From a virus, in IMG/VR virus record IMGVR_UViG_3300021585_000002, positions 1 through 50,487 of that record: a DNA stretch of 50,487 nucleotides; one strand, written 5' to 3'. The notes under the pieces are model-generated. The model did not search any database and had not been told where the DNA came from. It saw nothing but the letters and a program-made list of their open reading frames with translations. Below, in pieces: positions 7,826 to 15,445 of the stretch (position 1 is the first letter of the stretch; each line of letters starts with the position of its first letter). The position numbers were made by a program, and so were the translations under genes.

Positions 7826-8264
7826 ACGTAATCCCCGTGAATTGGACACCAGAGCTAAAGCTGAACGGCCCAAGCAATGGATGCCTCCACAACTCCTGCC
7901 CGATCCGAACCCGGAAGAAGGGTATGCTTTCCGTTGGATTCGCGTCAGCACTCAAGGGGTCAATGACCCGATGAATGTGTCCTCTAAGCTCCGCGAAGGC
8001 TGGGAGCCTGTAAAGGCCAGCGAACATCCCGAGATTCAACTGGGAGGAGGGGGCTCAGGTCGCTTCCCGGACAGTATTGAAGTCGGTGGGCTGCTGCTTT
8101 GCAAAACCCCAAAGGAGTTCACTGAGCAACGCAATTCATACTATCAGCGTCAAGCTGATGGGCAGATGGCGTCAGTGGACAACAACTTCATGCGCGATAA
8201 CGATCCCCGGATGCCTCTTTTCCGAGAGCGCCGCTCCGAGGTGTCGTTTGGGCGCGGTCCCTAA
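7818..8264 (+). CDS. Head-module protein of unknown function
   Basis: A 148-residue hydrophilic protein starting inside the end of the scaffold gene (8-base overlap). It has a Pro-rich stretch (WMPPQLLPDPNPEEGYAFRW, near 22-40), a Gly cluster (about 75-81) and an Arg-rich C-terminus. Such proteins occur between scaffold and coat genes in related phages and may be minor head components. No catalytic motif is visible. The GAGG site within the scaffold's last codons fits the ATG at 7818. Confidence 0.65.
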   Translation: MAERNPRELDTRAKAERPKQWMPPQLLPDPNPEEGYAFRWIRVSTQGVNDPMNVSSKLREGWEPVKASEHPEIQLGGGGSGRFPDSIEVGGLLLCKTPKEFTEQRNSYYQRQADGQMASVDNNFMRDNDPRMPLFRERRSEVSFGRGP

Positions 8265-8279
8265 TCCAAGGAGTTCTCT

Positions 8280-9110
8280 ATGTCTTACCCCTCGGTAGAC
8301 GCCCCTTACGGGCTAAAGCCGGTCAATTTGATCGGCGGGCAGGTGTTCGCGGGTTCCACGCGGGAATACAACATTCCCTACGGCTACTCCACGAGCATCT
8401 TTTATGGTGACTTTGTTGGTCTGACCCGTGGTCAGATTCAGCGTCTGGCGGTTTCGACCGGCACCGCTGGCAATCAGTCGGGTATCTTCCTGGGATGCTC
8501 GTACACTGATCCGACGACCAAGCAAAAGCGCTTCTCGCAATACTGGCCCGCTTCCACGCTGGCTGGCGATGCAGTTGCCATCGTTTGCGACGATCCTGAC
8601 ACTGTGTTCAAGGCTGCCGTGTGCTCTGCCACTACGGCTATCGCCTCGGGCGCTCGTGCCATGATCGGCCAGAACTTGGCTTGTATCGACAACACCGGTA
8701 ACAGCAACACCGGCAACTCGGCTAACGCCCTGTTGGCACCGAACGACACCCCTGCGACGACCAGTTCGCTGCCGGTGCGTGTCCTGGGTGTGGTTCCTGA
8801 GACGGCAGTGAATCTGGGTACGGCAACGTATGTCAGCATCTCTACCGCAACGGTGACCTGCTCTGCTCTGCCGTTTGCCCTGCCGGTTGGCACTGACGTT
8901 GGCTCGATTGCAGCTAACGGCCAGTACATCTCTTCGGGCTCGTTTGTGGACACCGCAGCTTCTGCTGGCGCGACTTCGTTCGTTCTGAACCAAGCCCCCG
9001 CCGCAGCCTTTGCTGCTAGTTCCACTCTGGTCTTCACTCAGTTCCCTGAACTGCTCGTGAAGCTCAACTTCGGTCAGCACCAGTATTACGCTGGTACGTC
9101 CATCGCCTAA
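8280..9110 (+). CDS. Probable head decoration or virion surface protein
   Basis: A 276-residue protein with few charged residues, rich in Ala, Thr and Ser, predicted to be mostly beta-strand. It opens with PYGLKPVNLIGGQVFAGSTR and closes with strand-rich sequence up to a polar tail. Codon use is strongly biased to common codons, like the adjacent coat gene, which suggests high expression. An AAGGAG site precedes the ATG. Position immediately upstream of the coat gene and composition suggest a capsid-stabilising or decoration protein. This is inference from context. Confidence 0.6.
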   Translation: MSYPSVDAPYGLKPVNLIGGQVFAGSTREYNIPYGYSTSIFYGDFVGLTRGQIQRLAVSTGTAGNQSGIFLGCSYTDPTTKQKRFSQYWPASTLAGDAVAIVCDDPDTVFKAAVCSATTAIASGARAMIGQNLACIDNTGNSNTGNSANALLAPNDTPATTSSLPVRVLGVVPETAVNLGTATYVSISTATVTCSALPFALPVGTDVGSIAANGQYISSGSFVDTAASAGATSFVLNQAPAAAFAASSTLVFTQFPELLVKLNFGQHQYYAGTSIA

Positions 9111-9122
9111 GGAGTTTGAATC

Positions 9123-10031
9123 ATGGCAATTTCACGTGCCCAACTACTGAAGGAACTCCTGCCCGGTCTGAACGCCCTGTTCGGCATGGAGTACAAGCGC
9201 TACGGCGAAGAGCACAAGGAGATCTACGAGACGGAGACCTCCGAGCGTTCGTTCGAAGAAGAAACCAAGCTCTCTGGTTTCTCCGCAGCCCCGGTGAAGA
9301 ACGAAGGTTCAGCAATCCAGTACGACAACGCACAGGAAGCCTGGACCGCTCGTTACAACCACGAGACCATCGCTATGGGTTTCTCCATCACCGAAGAGGC
9401 GATGGAAGACAATCTGTACGACAGCCTGTCTGCTCGGTACACCAAGGGTCTGGCTCGCGCCATGGCCTACACCAAGCAGGTTAAGGCCGCTGCGATCCTG
9501 AACAACGGTTTCTCCAGCGCTGTTACCTACGGCGACGGGCAAGCTCTGTTCTCGACCGCGCACCCGCTGGTCTCCGGTGGCACCAACAGCAACCGTCCCA
9601 CGACGAACGCTGACCTGAACGAAACGTCCCTCGAAGCGGCTGTGATCCAGATCGCTGGTTGGACGGATGAGCGTGGTCTGCTGATTGCTGCCAAGCCCCG
9701 CAAGCTGATTGTTCCTCCGAACCTCCAGTTCGTCGCAACCCGACTGCTGGAAACGTCGCTGCGTGTCGGTACTAACGATAACGACATCAACGCGCTGAAG
9801 AACAACGGCAGCATCCCGGAAGGCTACACGATCAACCACTTCTTGACCGACACCAATGCGTGGTTCCTGACCACGGATGTGCCTAACGGTCTGAAGCACT
9901 TCATTCGTGTGCCGCTGGCTACGTCGATGGACGCTGACTTTGATACCGGCAACAGCCGTTACAAGGCTCGTGAGCGTTATTCGTTCGGCGTGTCTGACCC
10001 GCTGGGCGCGTTCGGTTCTCCCGGCGCTTAA
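9123..10031 (+). CDS. Major capsid protein, Mu gpT-like
   Basis: The 302-residue protein has features of the Mu gpT-like coat family: an N-terminal helical arm, then YNHETIAMGFSITEEAMEDN (near 79-98), the segment YTKQVKAAAILNNGF and the loop GDGQALFSTAHPLVSGG (about 138-154), and a C-terminal domain ending in KARERYSFGVSDP. Members form HK97-fold shells. Codon choice is the most uniform in the window, as expected for the most abundant virion protein. An AAGGAG site precedes the ATG. A strong terminator follows, marking the end of the head transcript. Confidence 0.85.
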   Translation: MAISRAQLLKELLPGLNALFGMEYKRYGEEHKEIYETETSERSFEEETKLSGFSAAPVKNEGSAIQYDNAQEAWTARYNHETIAMGFSITEEAMEDNLYDSLSARYTKGLARAMAYTKQVKAAAILNNGFSSAVTYGDGQALFSTAHPLVSGGTNSNRPTTNADLNETSLEAAVIQIAGWTDERGLLIAAKPRKLIVPPNLQFVATRLLETSLRVGTNDNDINALKNNGSIPEGYTINHFLTDTNAWFLTTDVPNGLKHFIRVPLATSMDADFDTGNSRYKARERYSFGVSDPLGAFGSPGA

Positions 10032-10051
10032 TCCCAAAAGGGTTAAACAAC

Positions 10052-10075
10052 AAAAGGGGCCTTGTGCCCCTTTTT
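10052..10075 (+). terminator. Rho-independent terminator after the coat gene
   Basis: A perfect 9-base stem (AAAAGGGGC at 10052-10060 with GCCCCTTTT at 10066-10074) encloses a 5-base loop and runs into a T-tract up to 10075. It lies 21 bases after the coat stop and would cap very abundant coat mRNA. The remaining gap to 10175 has a weak TATAAA-like element near 10093 but no convincing promoter. Confidence 0.85.
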
Positions 10076-10175
10076 CATTTGTGCTACCCTCTTATAAACC
10101 GAGTTTAACCACAGCCCGCCGACTGACTCGGCAGACTTCTCCTCAGAGACGACGGGTGCAGATTGAGGAATAGCC

Positions 10176-10771
10176 ATGAGCTTCTCGACTTTCTCTGGCC
10201 CGGTACGTGCGGGCACCCAGCGTTACGCTCCCGGTGAAAACACCGGCCTTATCACGCTGTCTCGCACGGCTTATGTCAACGTCTCTGGCGTGGCGCTGAC
10301 CACTGGCGCTGCTGCACAGACGCTGTTTACGCTGCCTGCTGGCTCCAAGATTCTGAACTTCGTACCTGAAGTTCTGGTGACCGTCTGACCACTGGCGCTG
10401 CTGCACAGACGCTGTTTACGCTGCCTGCTGGCTCCAAGATTCTGAACTTCGTACCTGAAGTTCTGGTGACCGTTGCTGGTAACTCTGTGTCCCAGGTGGG
10501 CGTGACCATTGGCAAGGCTGGTTCTGCGGATGCGTTTGCTGCTTCGTTTAATACCGGCACGGCTGTGGCTCGTGTAGCTCAGGCTACCGTTGACACCGCA
10601 ATCTCTGGCAAGGTCGCTGCGCTGGACAACATTGGCACGGTAGATGTGCCTGTGACCGCCACGTTTACGGCTACGACGGGTAACCCGACTTCTGGGCAGA
10701 TCGCAATCACGGTTGTGTACCAGCAGCGTGCTGAAAACGGCGCACAAGTTCCTACCGCGTTCCAGAACTGA
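10176..10771 (+). pseudogene. Minor virion protein gene split by a tandem duplication
   Basis: Two reading frames here are halves of one gene. The first (10176-10388, 70 residues) starts after a good GAGGAAT site with MSFSTFSGPVRAGTQRYAPG and ends VLVTV-stop. The second (open from about GTG 10466 to 10771) continues VTVAGNSVSQVG in another frame and ends VPTAFQN. The break is an exact 89-base tandem duplication (10296-10473). Removing one copy leaves 507 bases, a clean frame of 168 residues. The joined protein is beta-rich and resembles a small head or tail surface protein. It may be a mutation, a reversible switch or an assembly artefact; the sequence alone cannot tell. Confidence 0.8.
10296..10473. 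repeat. Exact 89-base tandem duplication
   Basis: Copy one is 10296-10384 and copy two 10385-10473, with no mismatch. The bases flanking the copies differ (g versus t before, c versus t after), so 89 is the full repeat length. It is not a multiple of three and breaks the gene that contains it. Confidence 0.95.
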
Positions 10772-10775
10772 TGAC

Positions 10776-10798
10776 GGGGGCTTCGGCCCCCCTCTTTT
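10776..10798 (+). terminator. Rho-independent terminator with TTCG tetraloop
   Basis: A perfect 6-base stem (GGGGGC at 10776-10781, GCCCCC at 10786-10791) closed by the stable TTCG tetraloop is followed by CTCTTTT. It lies 5 bases after the stop of the broken gene. It would reduce read-through from the coat region into the next genes. Confidence 0.75.
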
Positions 10799-10810
10799 AA
10801 GGAGTGCGTA

Positions 10811-11146
10811 ATGCGTCCAGTACGAGTAATAGTTGGTGCGCAAGCAGCATCTAGGGTTATCCCTCTGGATACCTATCAAGACCCGTTCAATGTGAGTATT
10901 GGCGTGGTGCTCTCTGCGGGGGCGTCATTGACATACTCCGTAGAGCATACGTTTGATGACGTACAGGCTCCGGGTTTTGATCCGTCTGCGGCTACGTGGT
11001 TTACTAATGCAGGTTTGTCGGCCAAAACGACATCTCTGGACGGTAACTACTCATTTCCGGTGACGGGAATTCGCTTGAACGTGACCACTTATTCCAGCGG
11101 CACGGCCACCATGACGGTCATCCAAGCCGGTATGCCAGGGAGGTAA
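10811..11146 (+). CDS. Small beta-rich virion protein
   Basis: The 111-residue protein is preceded by AAGGAG at good spacing. It is rich in Thr, Ser and Val, with alternating strands and no Cys, consistent with a small virion surface or head-closure protein. Residues 20-60 (PLDTYQDPFNVSIGVVLSAG onward) resemble the beta-sandwich pieces seen in phage decoration proteins. It sits directly after the tetraloop terminator, so its expression may come from read-through. No specific family was recognised. Confidence 0.65.
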   Translation: MRPVRVIVGAQAASRVIPLDTYQDPFNVSIGVVLSAGASLTYSVEHTFDDVQAPGFDPSAATWFTNAGLSAKTTSLDGNYSFPVTGIRLNVTTYSSGTATMTVIQAGMPGR

Positions 11147-11149
11147 GGT

Positions 11150-11668
11150 ATGGCTATTGATATTGCTGCACTGCGAAAGTTTCAAGATATGTGGGAGCCT
11201 GTTATGCAGGCTATTCCCGCCGTCATGGAGCTTGAAGCCAAGAAGGCCGACATGGATCGGTGGATTGCTTCAAAGCAGAAAGAGTACGACAAGGCTATTG
11301 CAGACATCGAAAAGGCATACGCCGACGCAGACAAGCGCATCGAAGCGCATAACGCTGCTGTCGAGAAGGCTATGGCTGATGTGGCTGCTGCGCAAGAAGA
11401 CGCTGCCAAGGTCCGTGCAGAAGCTATGGACAACGCCAGGGCAGCCGCTGCTAATGCGCAAGCTAAGGCAGATGCCCTGAGCCAACAAGTGGCTGAGCGT
11501 GAATCGCGTCTTGCTGCGCTTGATGCAGAGATTGCACAGGCGATGGCTGATGCTGTTGCGCCCCGCGCTGCAAAGATTGCCGAGTTGGATGCCGAGATCA
11601 GTGCCTTGGAAAAGCGGCAGGCAACTGCTGAGAAGGCGTTGGAATCTTTGCGGGCAAGACTTGGATAA
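11150..11668 (+). CDS. Coiled-coil protein of unknown function
   Basis: A 172-residue, almost entirely helical protein. From about residue 30 to the end, heptads of Ala, Glu, Lys and Asp alternate (for example KADALSQQVAERESRLAALD), giving one long coiled coil. GGGAGGTAAGG supplies a strong ribosome binding site. Such proteins can be minor tail or head rods, or chaperones for fibre folding. It sits at the start of the minor virion gene group. Confidence 0.65.
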   Translation: MAIDIAALRKFQDMWEPVMQAIPAVMELEAKKADMDRWIASKQKEYDKAIADIEKAYADADKRIEAHNAAVEKAMADVAAAQEDAAKVRAEAMDNARAAAANAQAKADALSQQVAERESRLAALDAEIAQAMADAVAPRAAKIAELDAEISALEKRQATAEKALESLRARLG

Positions 11669-11671
11669 ACC

Positions 11672-12001
11672 GTGAGCAGCCTAAGTGGTGTAAGTCACGT
11701 ACAGGACAGCGGTGAACAGGAGTACACCCATGTGGTTGCAACTGTCACTGCTTCTGGCAGTACGACGGTTTACACGCCAGCAGCGGGCAGGAAAATCCGC
11801 CTTCGGTGGATTTATGCCATCAATGACCCCGCTGCACAGACTGCTCCGCTAATCAAGGTGTTTTTGGGTGGCTCTGAAAAGTATCGTGTTTACGCCCTCA
11901 GCAAGCGACAGCTTGTGACGGGACCTGTAAACGGTGCTTTGATCGTTGATTTGAGTGCTGCGGGTAGCGTAGCTGTAACGGCTCTTCTAGAAGAGGTTTG
12001 A
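11672..12001 (+). CDS. Small virion-type protein
   Basis: A 109-residue protein with a GTG start 3 bases after the previous stop; the upstream GGA is a poor ribosome binding site, so coupling is likely. It contains beta-rich segments HVVATVTASGSTTVYTPAAG and KIRLRWIYAIND, typical of small surface proteins in tailed phages. Function is unknown. The next gene starts one base after its stop. Confidence 0.6.
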   Translation: MSSLSGVSHVQDSGEQEYTHVVATVTASGSTTVYTPAAGRKIRLRWIYAINDPAAQTAPLIKVFLGGSEKYRVYALSKRQLVTGPVNGALIVDLSAAGSVAVTALLEEV

Positions 12002-12002
12002 C

Positions 12003-12437
12003 ATGGCAACCTTTAACAAGTTTCAAGACTTTTCCGAACAGCTTGTAAACGGCGTTCAGAACTTCACCACGGATACGTTCAAAGTTGCTCTTAGCAACAC
12101 GGCTCCTGTGGCAACCAACACGGTGTTGGCGAACATCACCCAGATTGGCGCTGGTAACGGCTACACATCTGGCGGCACCGCAACGACCATCACCGTCAGC
12201 GAATCATCGGGCACAACGACTGTGTCTGGTACGCAGGTGGTGTTTACCGCGTCTGGTGGCTCTATCGGCCCCTTTCGGTACGTCGTGCTGTACAACGACA
12301 CCACCTCCACTCCGGTTAACAAGCCGCTGGTTGGCTGGTGGGACTATGGTGCTGGTGGCGTGACGCTGGCGGACACGGAAACCTTCACGGTCAAATTCAG
12401 CAACACCAGCCCTGGTGCCATCTTCACGCTGACTTGA
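12003..12437 (+). CDS. Virion beta protein, paralogue of the gene at 21817
   Basis: The 144-residue protein begins MATFNKFQDFSEQLVNGVQ and contains DTFKVALSNTAP followed by GNGYTSGGTATT. The protein at 21817-22233 has the same order (DTLKLALYTS, then GTGYTAGG) and similar length. The pair therefore looks like diverged copies of one minor virion protein. The fold is predicted beta-rich, with a second half FRYVVLYND that resembles sandwich domains in fibres. A GAAGAGG site precedes the ATG. Precise role unknown. Confidence 0.65.
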   Translation: MATFNKFQDFSEQLVNGVQNFTTDTFKVALSNTAPVATNTVLANITQIGAGNGYTSGGTATTITVSESSGTTTVSGTQVVFTASGGSIGPFRYVVLYNDTTSTPVNKPLVGWWDYGAGGVTLADTETFTVKFSNTSPGAIFTLT

Positions 12438-12449
12438 TAGGGGTGGTCG

Positions 12450-13085
12450 ATGACCATCACGTATCGACTGGTCAAGGGTTCTCCTCTGACATTTGCAGAG
12501 GAGGACGGCAACTTTGCTGAACTTGCTGCGCGTACGGATCTGTCCTGGGCGCAATTTTCAAGTGAACCGCAAGTACGAGAGGGAACGGCCAACGCACCAT
12601 CTTTGGAAGTTTTCCGAGATGGGTTGTACGAATGGTCGTACCCTAACGCACAACTGGCGCAGTCATACATCACTTTTGATGTTCCATTTGATTGGGCACC
12701 GGGCACAGACCTTTATGTAGGTCTTCATTGGAGCCCAGGGAATAGCTCAGCGACTGGCAATGTGCGCTTTGGGGTTGAGTTTACTTACGCCTTCTCCTAT
12801 GGACCTAATGGGGCGTCCAGTAGATTTGGCCCATCTCAGACGATCTATATAAACGCCAACCAAGCCGATGGTGTTGCATACACTAGCTACACCAACTTCA
12901 ACAGTTACGCTGATAGATTCCCTGGAGCACTGGTACAGCAAAACATGAGATTCCTGACCCGTATATTTCGGGACGGGGCGAATGTCGGAGATACTTTTGG
13001 GGCACCCATCTTCCTCATCGGCGCGGATTTCTTCTACCAGACAAACCGGTTTGGTACTCAGTCTTTGACGCCTCCTTTTGTTTAA
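12450..13085 (+). CDS. Tail fibre-like protein
   Basis: The 211-residue protein starts with YRLVKGSPLTFAEEDGNFAE, a pattern seen at the N-termini of phage fibres that trimerise on the tail (the PLT..E.D.NF element). The remainder is rich in aromatic residues, Asn and Gly, with a jelly-roll-like pattern of strands that could bind a surface carbohydrate. There is no catalytic motif. A GGGGTGG sequence gives a weak ribosome binding site. Its neighbours are also fibre-like, so it is likely a short fibre or adhesin. Confidence 0.6.
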   Translation: MTITYRLVKGSPLTFAEEDGNFAELAARTDLSWAQFSSEPQVREGTANAPSLEVFRDGLYEWSYPNAQLAQSYITFDVPFDWAPGTDLYVGLHWSPGNSSATGNVRFGVEFTYAFSYGPNGASSRFGPSQTIYINANQADGVAYTSYTNFNSYADRFPGALVQQNMRFLTRIFRDGANVGDTFGAPIFLIGADFFYQTNRFGTQSLTPPFV

Positions 13086-13088
13086 GCC

Positions 13089-14015
13089 ATGCCTATCCAG
13101 CACTTCTACACCCAGACGGTAGCTGATGGCACTGCTACGTCTGTTGTCAGGCCGAGTGATTGGAACAGCGGCCATAGGATGGTTTACAACTTGTCTGGCA
13201 ATACGCTGGGCAGTTCTCAAATCACAGGCTCAGATGTCATATTCCAAGCAGGGAATAACGTAACGCTGAGTGCGGATACAGCAGCCAGCAAACTTGTGTT
13301 CTCTGCCGCTGCTGGTGGCGGTGGGGCCGTGACGGCAAGTTTCATGGAGCCCAACATGCTGGTGGGCACGGCTTACTCGTCGTTTGGTCAGAACACGCTG
13401 TACTTCTTGCCCGTCAAACCTGCGATGGATGTCACGATGACAGCCGTCAATATGTTTGTTTCGCTTAACAACGCCACAAGCAACCAAAGTGCCGCTGTCA
13501 GTCAGACCATTCAGTATGGCTGGTACTCTTTGGGCACAGGCGCAAGCAGTACGCAAATTGGTTTGATGCAGTCTTCTAGCATCGCCGTCATTGCTTCATA
13601 CGCCTCTGCAGTTGCCACTGCAGGATATACCATCAGCCAAAGCACCAACAGCACAACGTATTCCAGCGCTGGAACTGGTAGCTCATCGGCTTGGACTGGA
13701 CAGCGTATTTTTGCCATGCCCATGGCAACGCTGTTGTCCGAAGGCGGAGAATACTATTTCATGATTAAGCAGAGCACGGCGTCTGCCAATAATACTGGGC
13801 CTTTGCGGATGTCGCACCTCGTGCTTAATAACATGACCAACGGTTCGTTTGGCCGGATGGCTCCAAACGGCAATTCGGTCAGTAATAGCACAATCGTGCC
13901 AAATTACAACGGGTTTATTTTCTCTGCTACTTCTGCTTCTCCGCCAACTTCGTTTGGTGTTGCTGATAGACGTATCGTGAGTAATATCCGGCCTTACATC
14001 CAACTGGACGCATAA
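13089..14015 (+). CDS. Tail fibre or receptor-binding protein
   Basis: At 308 residues, it begins with HFYTQTVADGTATSVVRPSD and W-N-S-G-H, an N-terminal pattern common in phage tail proteins that attach fibres. A Gly linker (near residue 75-80) separates this from a Ser/Thr/Asn-rich beta region (80-308) with few charges, typical of a trimeric receptor-binding domain. The start follows the previous stop by 3 bases. It probably takes part in host recognition together with the neighbouring fibre-like protein. Confidence 0.6.
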   Translation: MPIQHFYTQTVADGTATSVVRPSDWNSGHRMVYNLSGNTLGSSQITGSDVIFQAGNNVTLSADTAASKLVFSAAAGGGGAVTASFMEPNMLVGTAYSSFGQNTLYFLPVKPAMDVTMTAVNMFVSLNNATSNQSAAVSQTIQYGWYSLGTGASSTQIGLMQSSSIAVIASYASAVATAGYTISQSTNSTTYSSAGTGSSSAWTGQRIFAMPMATLLSEGGEYYFMIKQSTASANNTGPLRMSHLVLNNMTNGSFGRMAPNGNSVSNSTIVPNYNGFIFSATSASPPTSFGVADRRIVSNIRPYIQLDA

Positions 14016-14016
14016 C

Positions 14017-14172
14017 ATGGCTATCGGTGACACGGGAACTGTGATTGTTCTGTACGGTGCCAGCTACCTTGTGCTTGGTACTGCGGGCGGGACGCTTGTC
14101 TATGCGATCAAGCAGGGAGAGCCTATGCCTGCTACCGTGTACATCATCGATCTGGCAGAGGTGCCTGCGTGA
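14017..14172 (+). CDS. 51-residue hydrophobic protein
   Basis: A short gene between the fibre gene and the glycosyltransferase. It reads MAIGDTGTVIVLYGASYLVL and continues with GTAGGTLVYAIKQGEPM before ending in DLAEVPA. Residues 8-30 are hydrophobic and could be a membrane segment or a buried strand pair. It starts one base after the previous stop, and its own stop overlaps the next start in GTGA, so translational coupling on both sides supports it. Function is unknown. Confidence 0.55.
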   Translation: MAIGDTGTVIVLYGASYLVLGTAGGTLVYAIKQGEPMPATVYIIDLAEVPA

Positions 14173-14903
14173 TAGAACCGCAAATCGTCACCACCTTTGA
14201 CGCGGGGTATCACAACAAAGACCTTGCGTTGTCGGTCAAGCGGCTGGAGAAGTCTGCTGCTTACAAAGATCTGTCCACGATCATTGTGATCCCGGCGTTG
14301 GGGACGTTGCCCACGAAGGTGGCAGCGAGCTTCATGAACCTGTACAGCCCGCCCAACCAGAAACGGGTGGTGCTGTGGGCGCTAGGCCAAGAGGTGGGTG
14401 AGGCGTACTCCCGGTGCATTGAGATGATTCTTGAGCACCCTGAGCTTTCACAGTTCAAGTACGTGCTAACGATGGAGCACGACAATCTGCCTCCGCCTGA
14501 TGGGCACCTGCGTCTATTGCAAACGGCAGAAGCACATCCTGAGTACGATTGCATCGGCGGGCTGTACTGGACCAAGGGTGAAGGCGGGCAGCCCCAGATT
14601 TGGGGCAACCCCAAGGAGCCGCTGAACTTCAAGCCAATTCCTCCTGATCCTAAGGGCGGACTGGTAGAGTGCGTAGGCACCGGCATGGGGTTCAACCTCT
14701 TCCGCCTTGAGATGTTTAAGGACAAGAAGCTGCGCAAGCCTTGGTTTAAGACGCAAGCGGATTCCGGTGGTGTTGCAACGCAGGATCTCTACTTCTGGGG
14801 AGATGCGTTTAAGCACGGCCACAAAGCAGCGATTGACTGCTCTGTCCGAGTAGGTCACTATGACTACGAGGGCAAGTTTGGACAGCCGGACACGATATGG
14901 TGA
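14169..14903 (+). CDS. Glycosyltransferase, GT-A-like
   Basis: The 244-residue protein looks like a phage GT-A fold glycosyltransferase. It has an early Rossmann-like strand (LSTIIVIPALG, 35-45), a metal-binding-type acidic motif in LTMEHDN (100-106), an acceptor-loop motif TGMGFNLFR (171-179) and a late TQDLYFW...VGHYD (204-232) that could complete the metal site. It would transfer a sugar to a phage or host acceptor; the acceptor is unknown. The GTG start overlaps the 51-residue gene by 4 bases, and its end overlaps the methyltransferase by 7. Pairing with a methyltransferase amid fibre genes suggests modification of a surface glycan or virion protein. Confidence 0.7.
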   Translation: MIEPQIVTTFDAGYHNKDLALSVKRLEKSAAYKDLSTIIVIPALGTLPTKVAASFMNLYSPPNQKRVVLWALGQEVGEAYSRCIEMILEHPELSQFKYVLTMEHDNLPPPDGHLRLLQTAEAHPEYDCIGGLYWTKGEGGQPQIWGNPKEPLNFKPIPPDPKGGLVECVGTGMGFNLFRLEMFKDKKLRKPWFKTQADSGGVATQDLYFWGDAFKHGHKAAIDCSVRVGHYDYEGKFGQPDTIW

Positions 14904-15436
14904 CAAAAGCAAAACCGTTGGTCAAACTTGATCTAGCTTGCGGCGACCGCAAGACAGAGGGTTTTATTGGCGTAGACAAGTACAAGACCCCCAGCGTGGA
15001 CAAAGTCGTTGACTTGATGAAGCCGCGTTGGCCCTGGAAAGACAACTCAGTTGATGAGGTTGTCTGCAGCCACTTCTTTGAGCACATCCCTGGTTTGCAG
15101 CGTCCAGCCTTTATGGACGAGCTTTACCGGATCATGAAGAAGGGCGCGAAGGCCACCATCGTTGTGCCGTTTGGTGGATCGGTAAGGTCTGCGCAAGACT
15201 TCACGCACGCATGGCCTCCGGTGTTTGCGGAGTCGTTCCTGTACTTCAACAAGAAGTGGCGGGAAGATAACAAGCTGACGCACGGCCAGTACGACATCAA
15301 GTGCGATTTTGACTTTGGGTACGGTTTTGCCCTGTCAGAAGAATGGTCCTTGCGTGCGCAGGAAGCACAGTCTTTTGCGTTGAAGCACTACACCAATGTG
15401 GCGTCTGATCTCCATGTAACGCTGACCAAGCGCTAG
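14897..15436 (+). CDS. Class I SAM-dependent methyltransferase
   Basis: The 179-residue protein has the Rossmann-fold SAM site: motif I LDLACGDRK (11-19), an acidic residue ending the second strand (GVD, Asp27) and motif post-II DEVVCSHFFEHIP (53-65), followed by the helix ELYRIMKKG and strand ATIVVP (86-91). This pattern is close to methyltransferases that act on small molecules or sugars rather than to DNA methylases, since no target-recognition domain or DNA methylase catalytic motif is seen. It overlaps the glycosyltransferase by 7 bases, so the two probably act in one pathway, possibly making a methylated glycan. Confidence 0.75.
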   Translation: MVTKAKPLVKLDLACGDRKTEGFIGVDKYKTPSVDKVVDLMKPRWPWKDNSVDEVVCSHFFEHIPGLQRPAFMDELYRIMKKGAKATIVVPFGGSVRSAQDFTHAWPPVFAESFLYFNKKWREDNKLTHGQYDIKCDFDFGYGFALSEEWSLRAQEAQSFALKHYTNVASDLHVTLTKR

Positions 15437-15445
15437 GAGTAGGCC

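Noticed and set aside
8313-10037. Leftward frames of about 255 and 242 codons opposite the head genes
   Set aside because: They are products of the biased codon use of the decoration and coat genes; no leader or domain.
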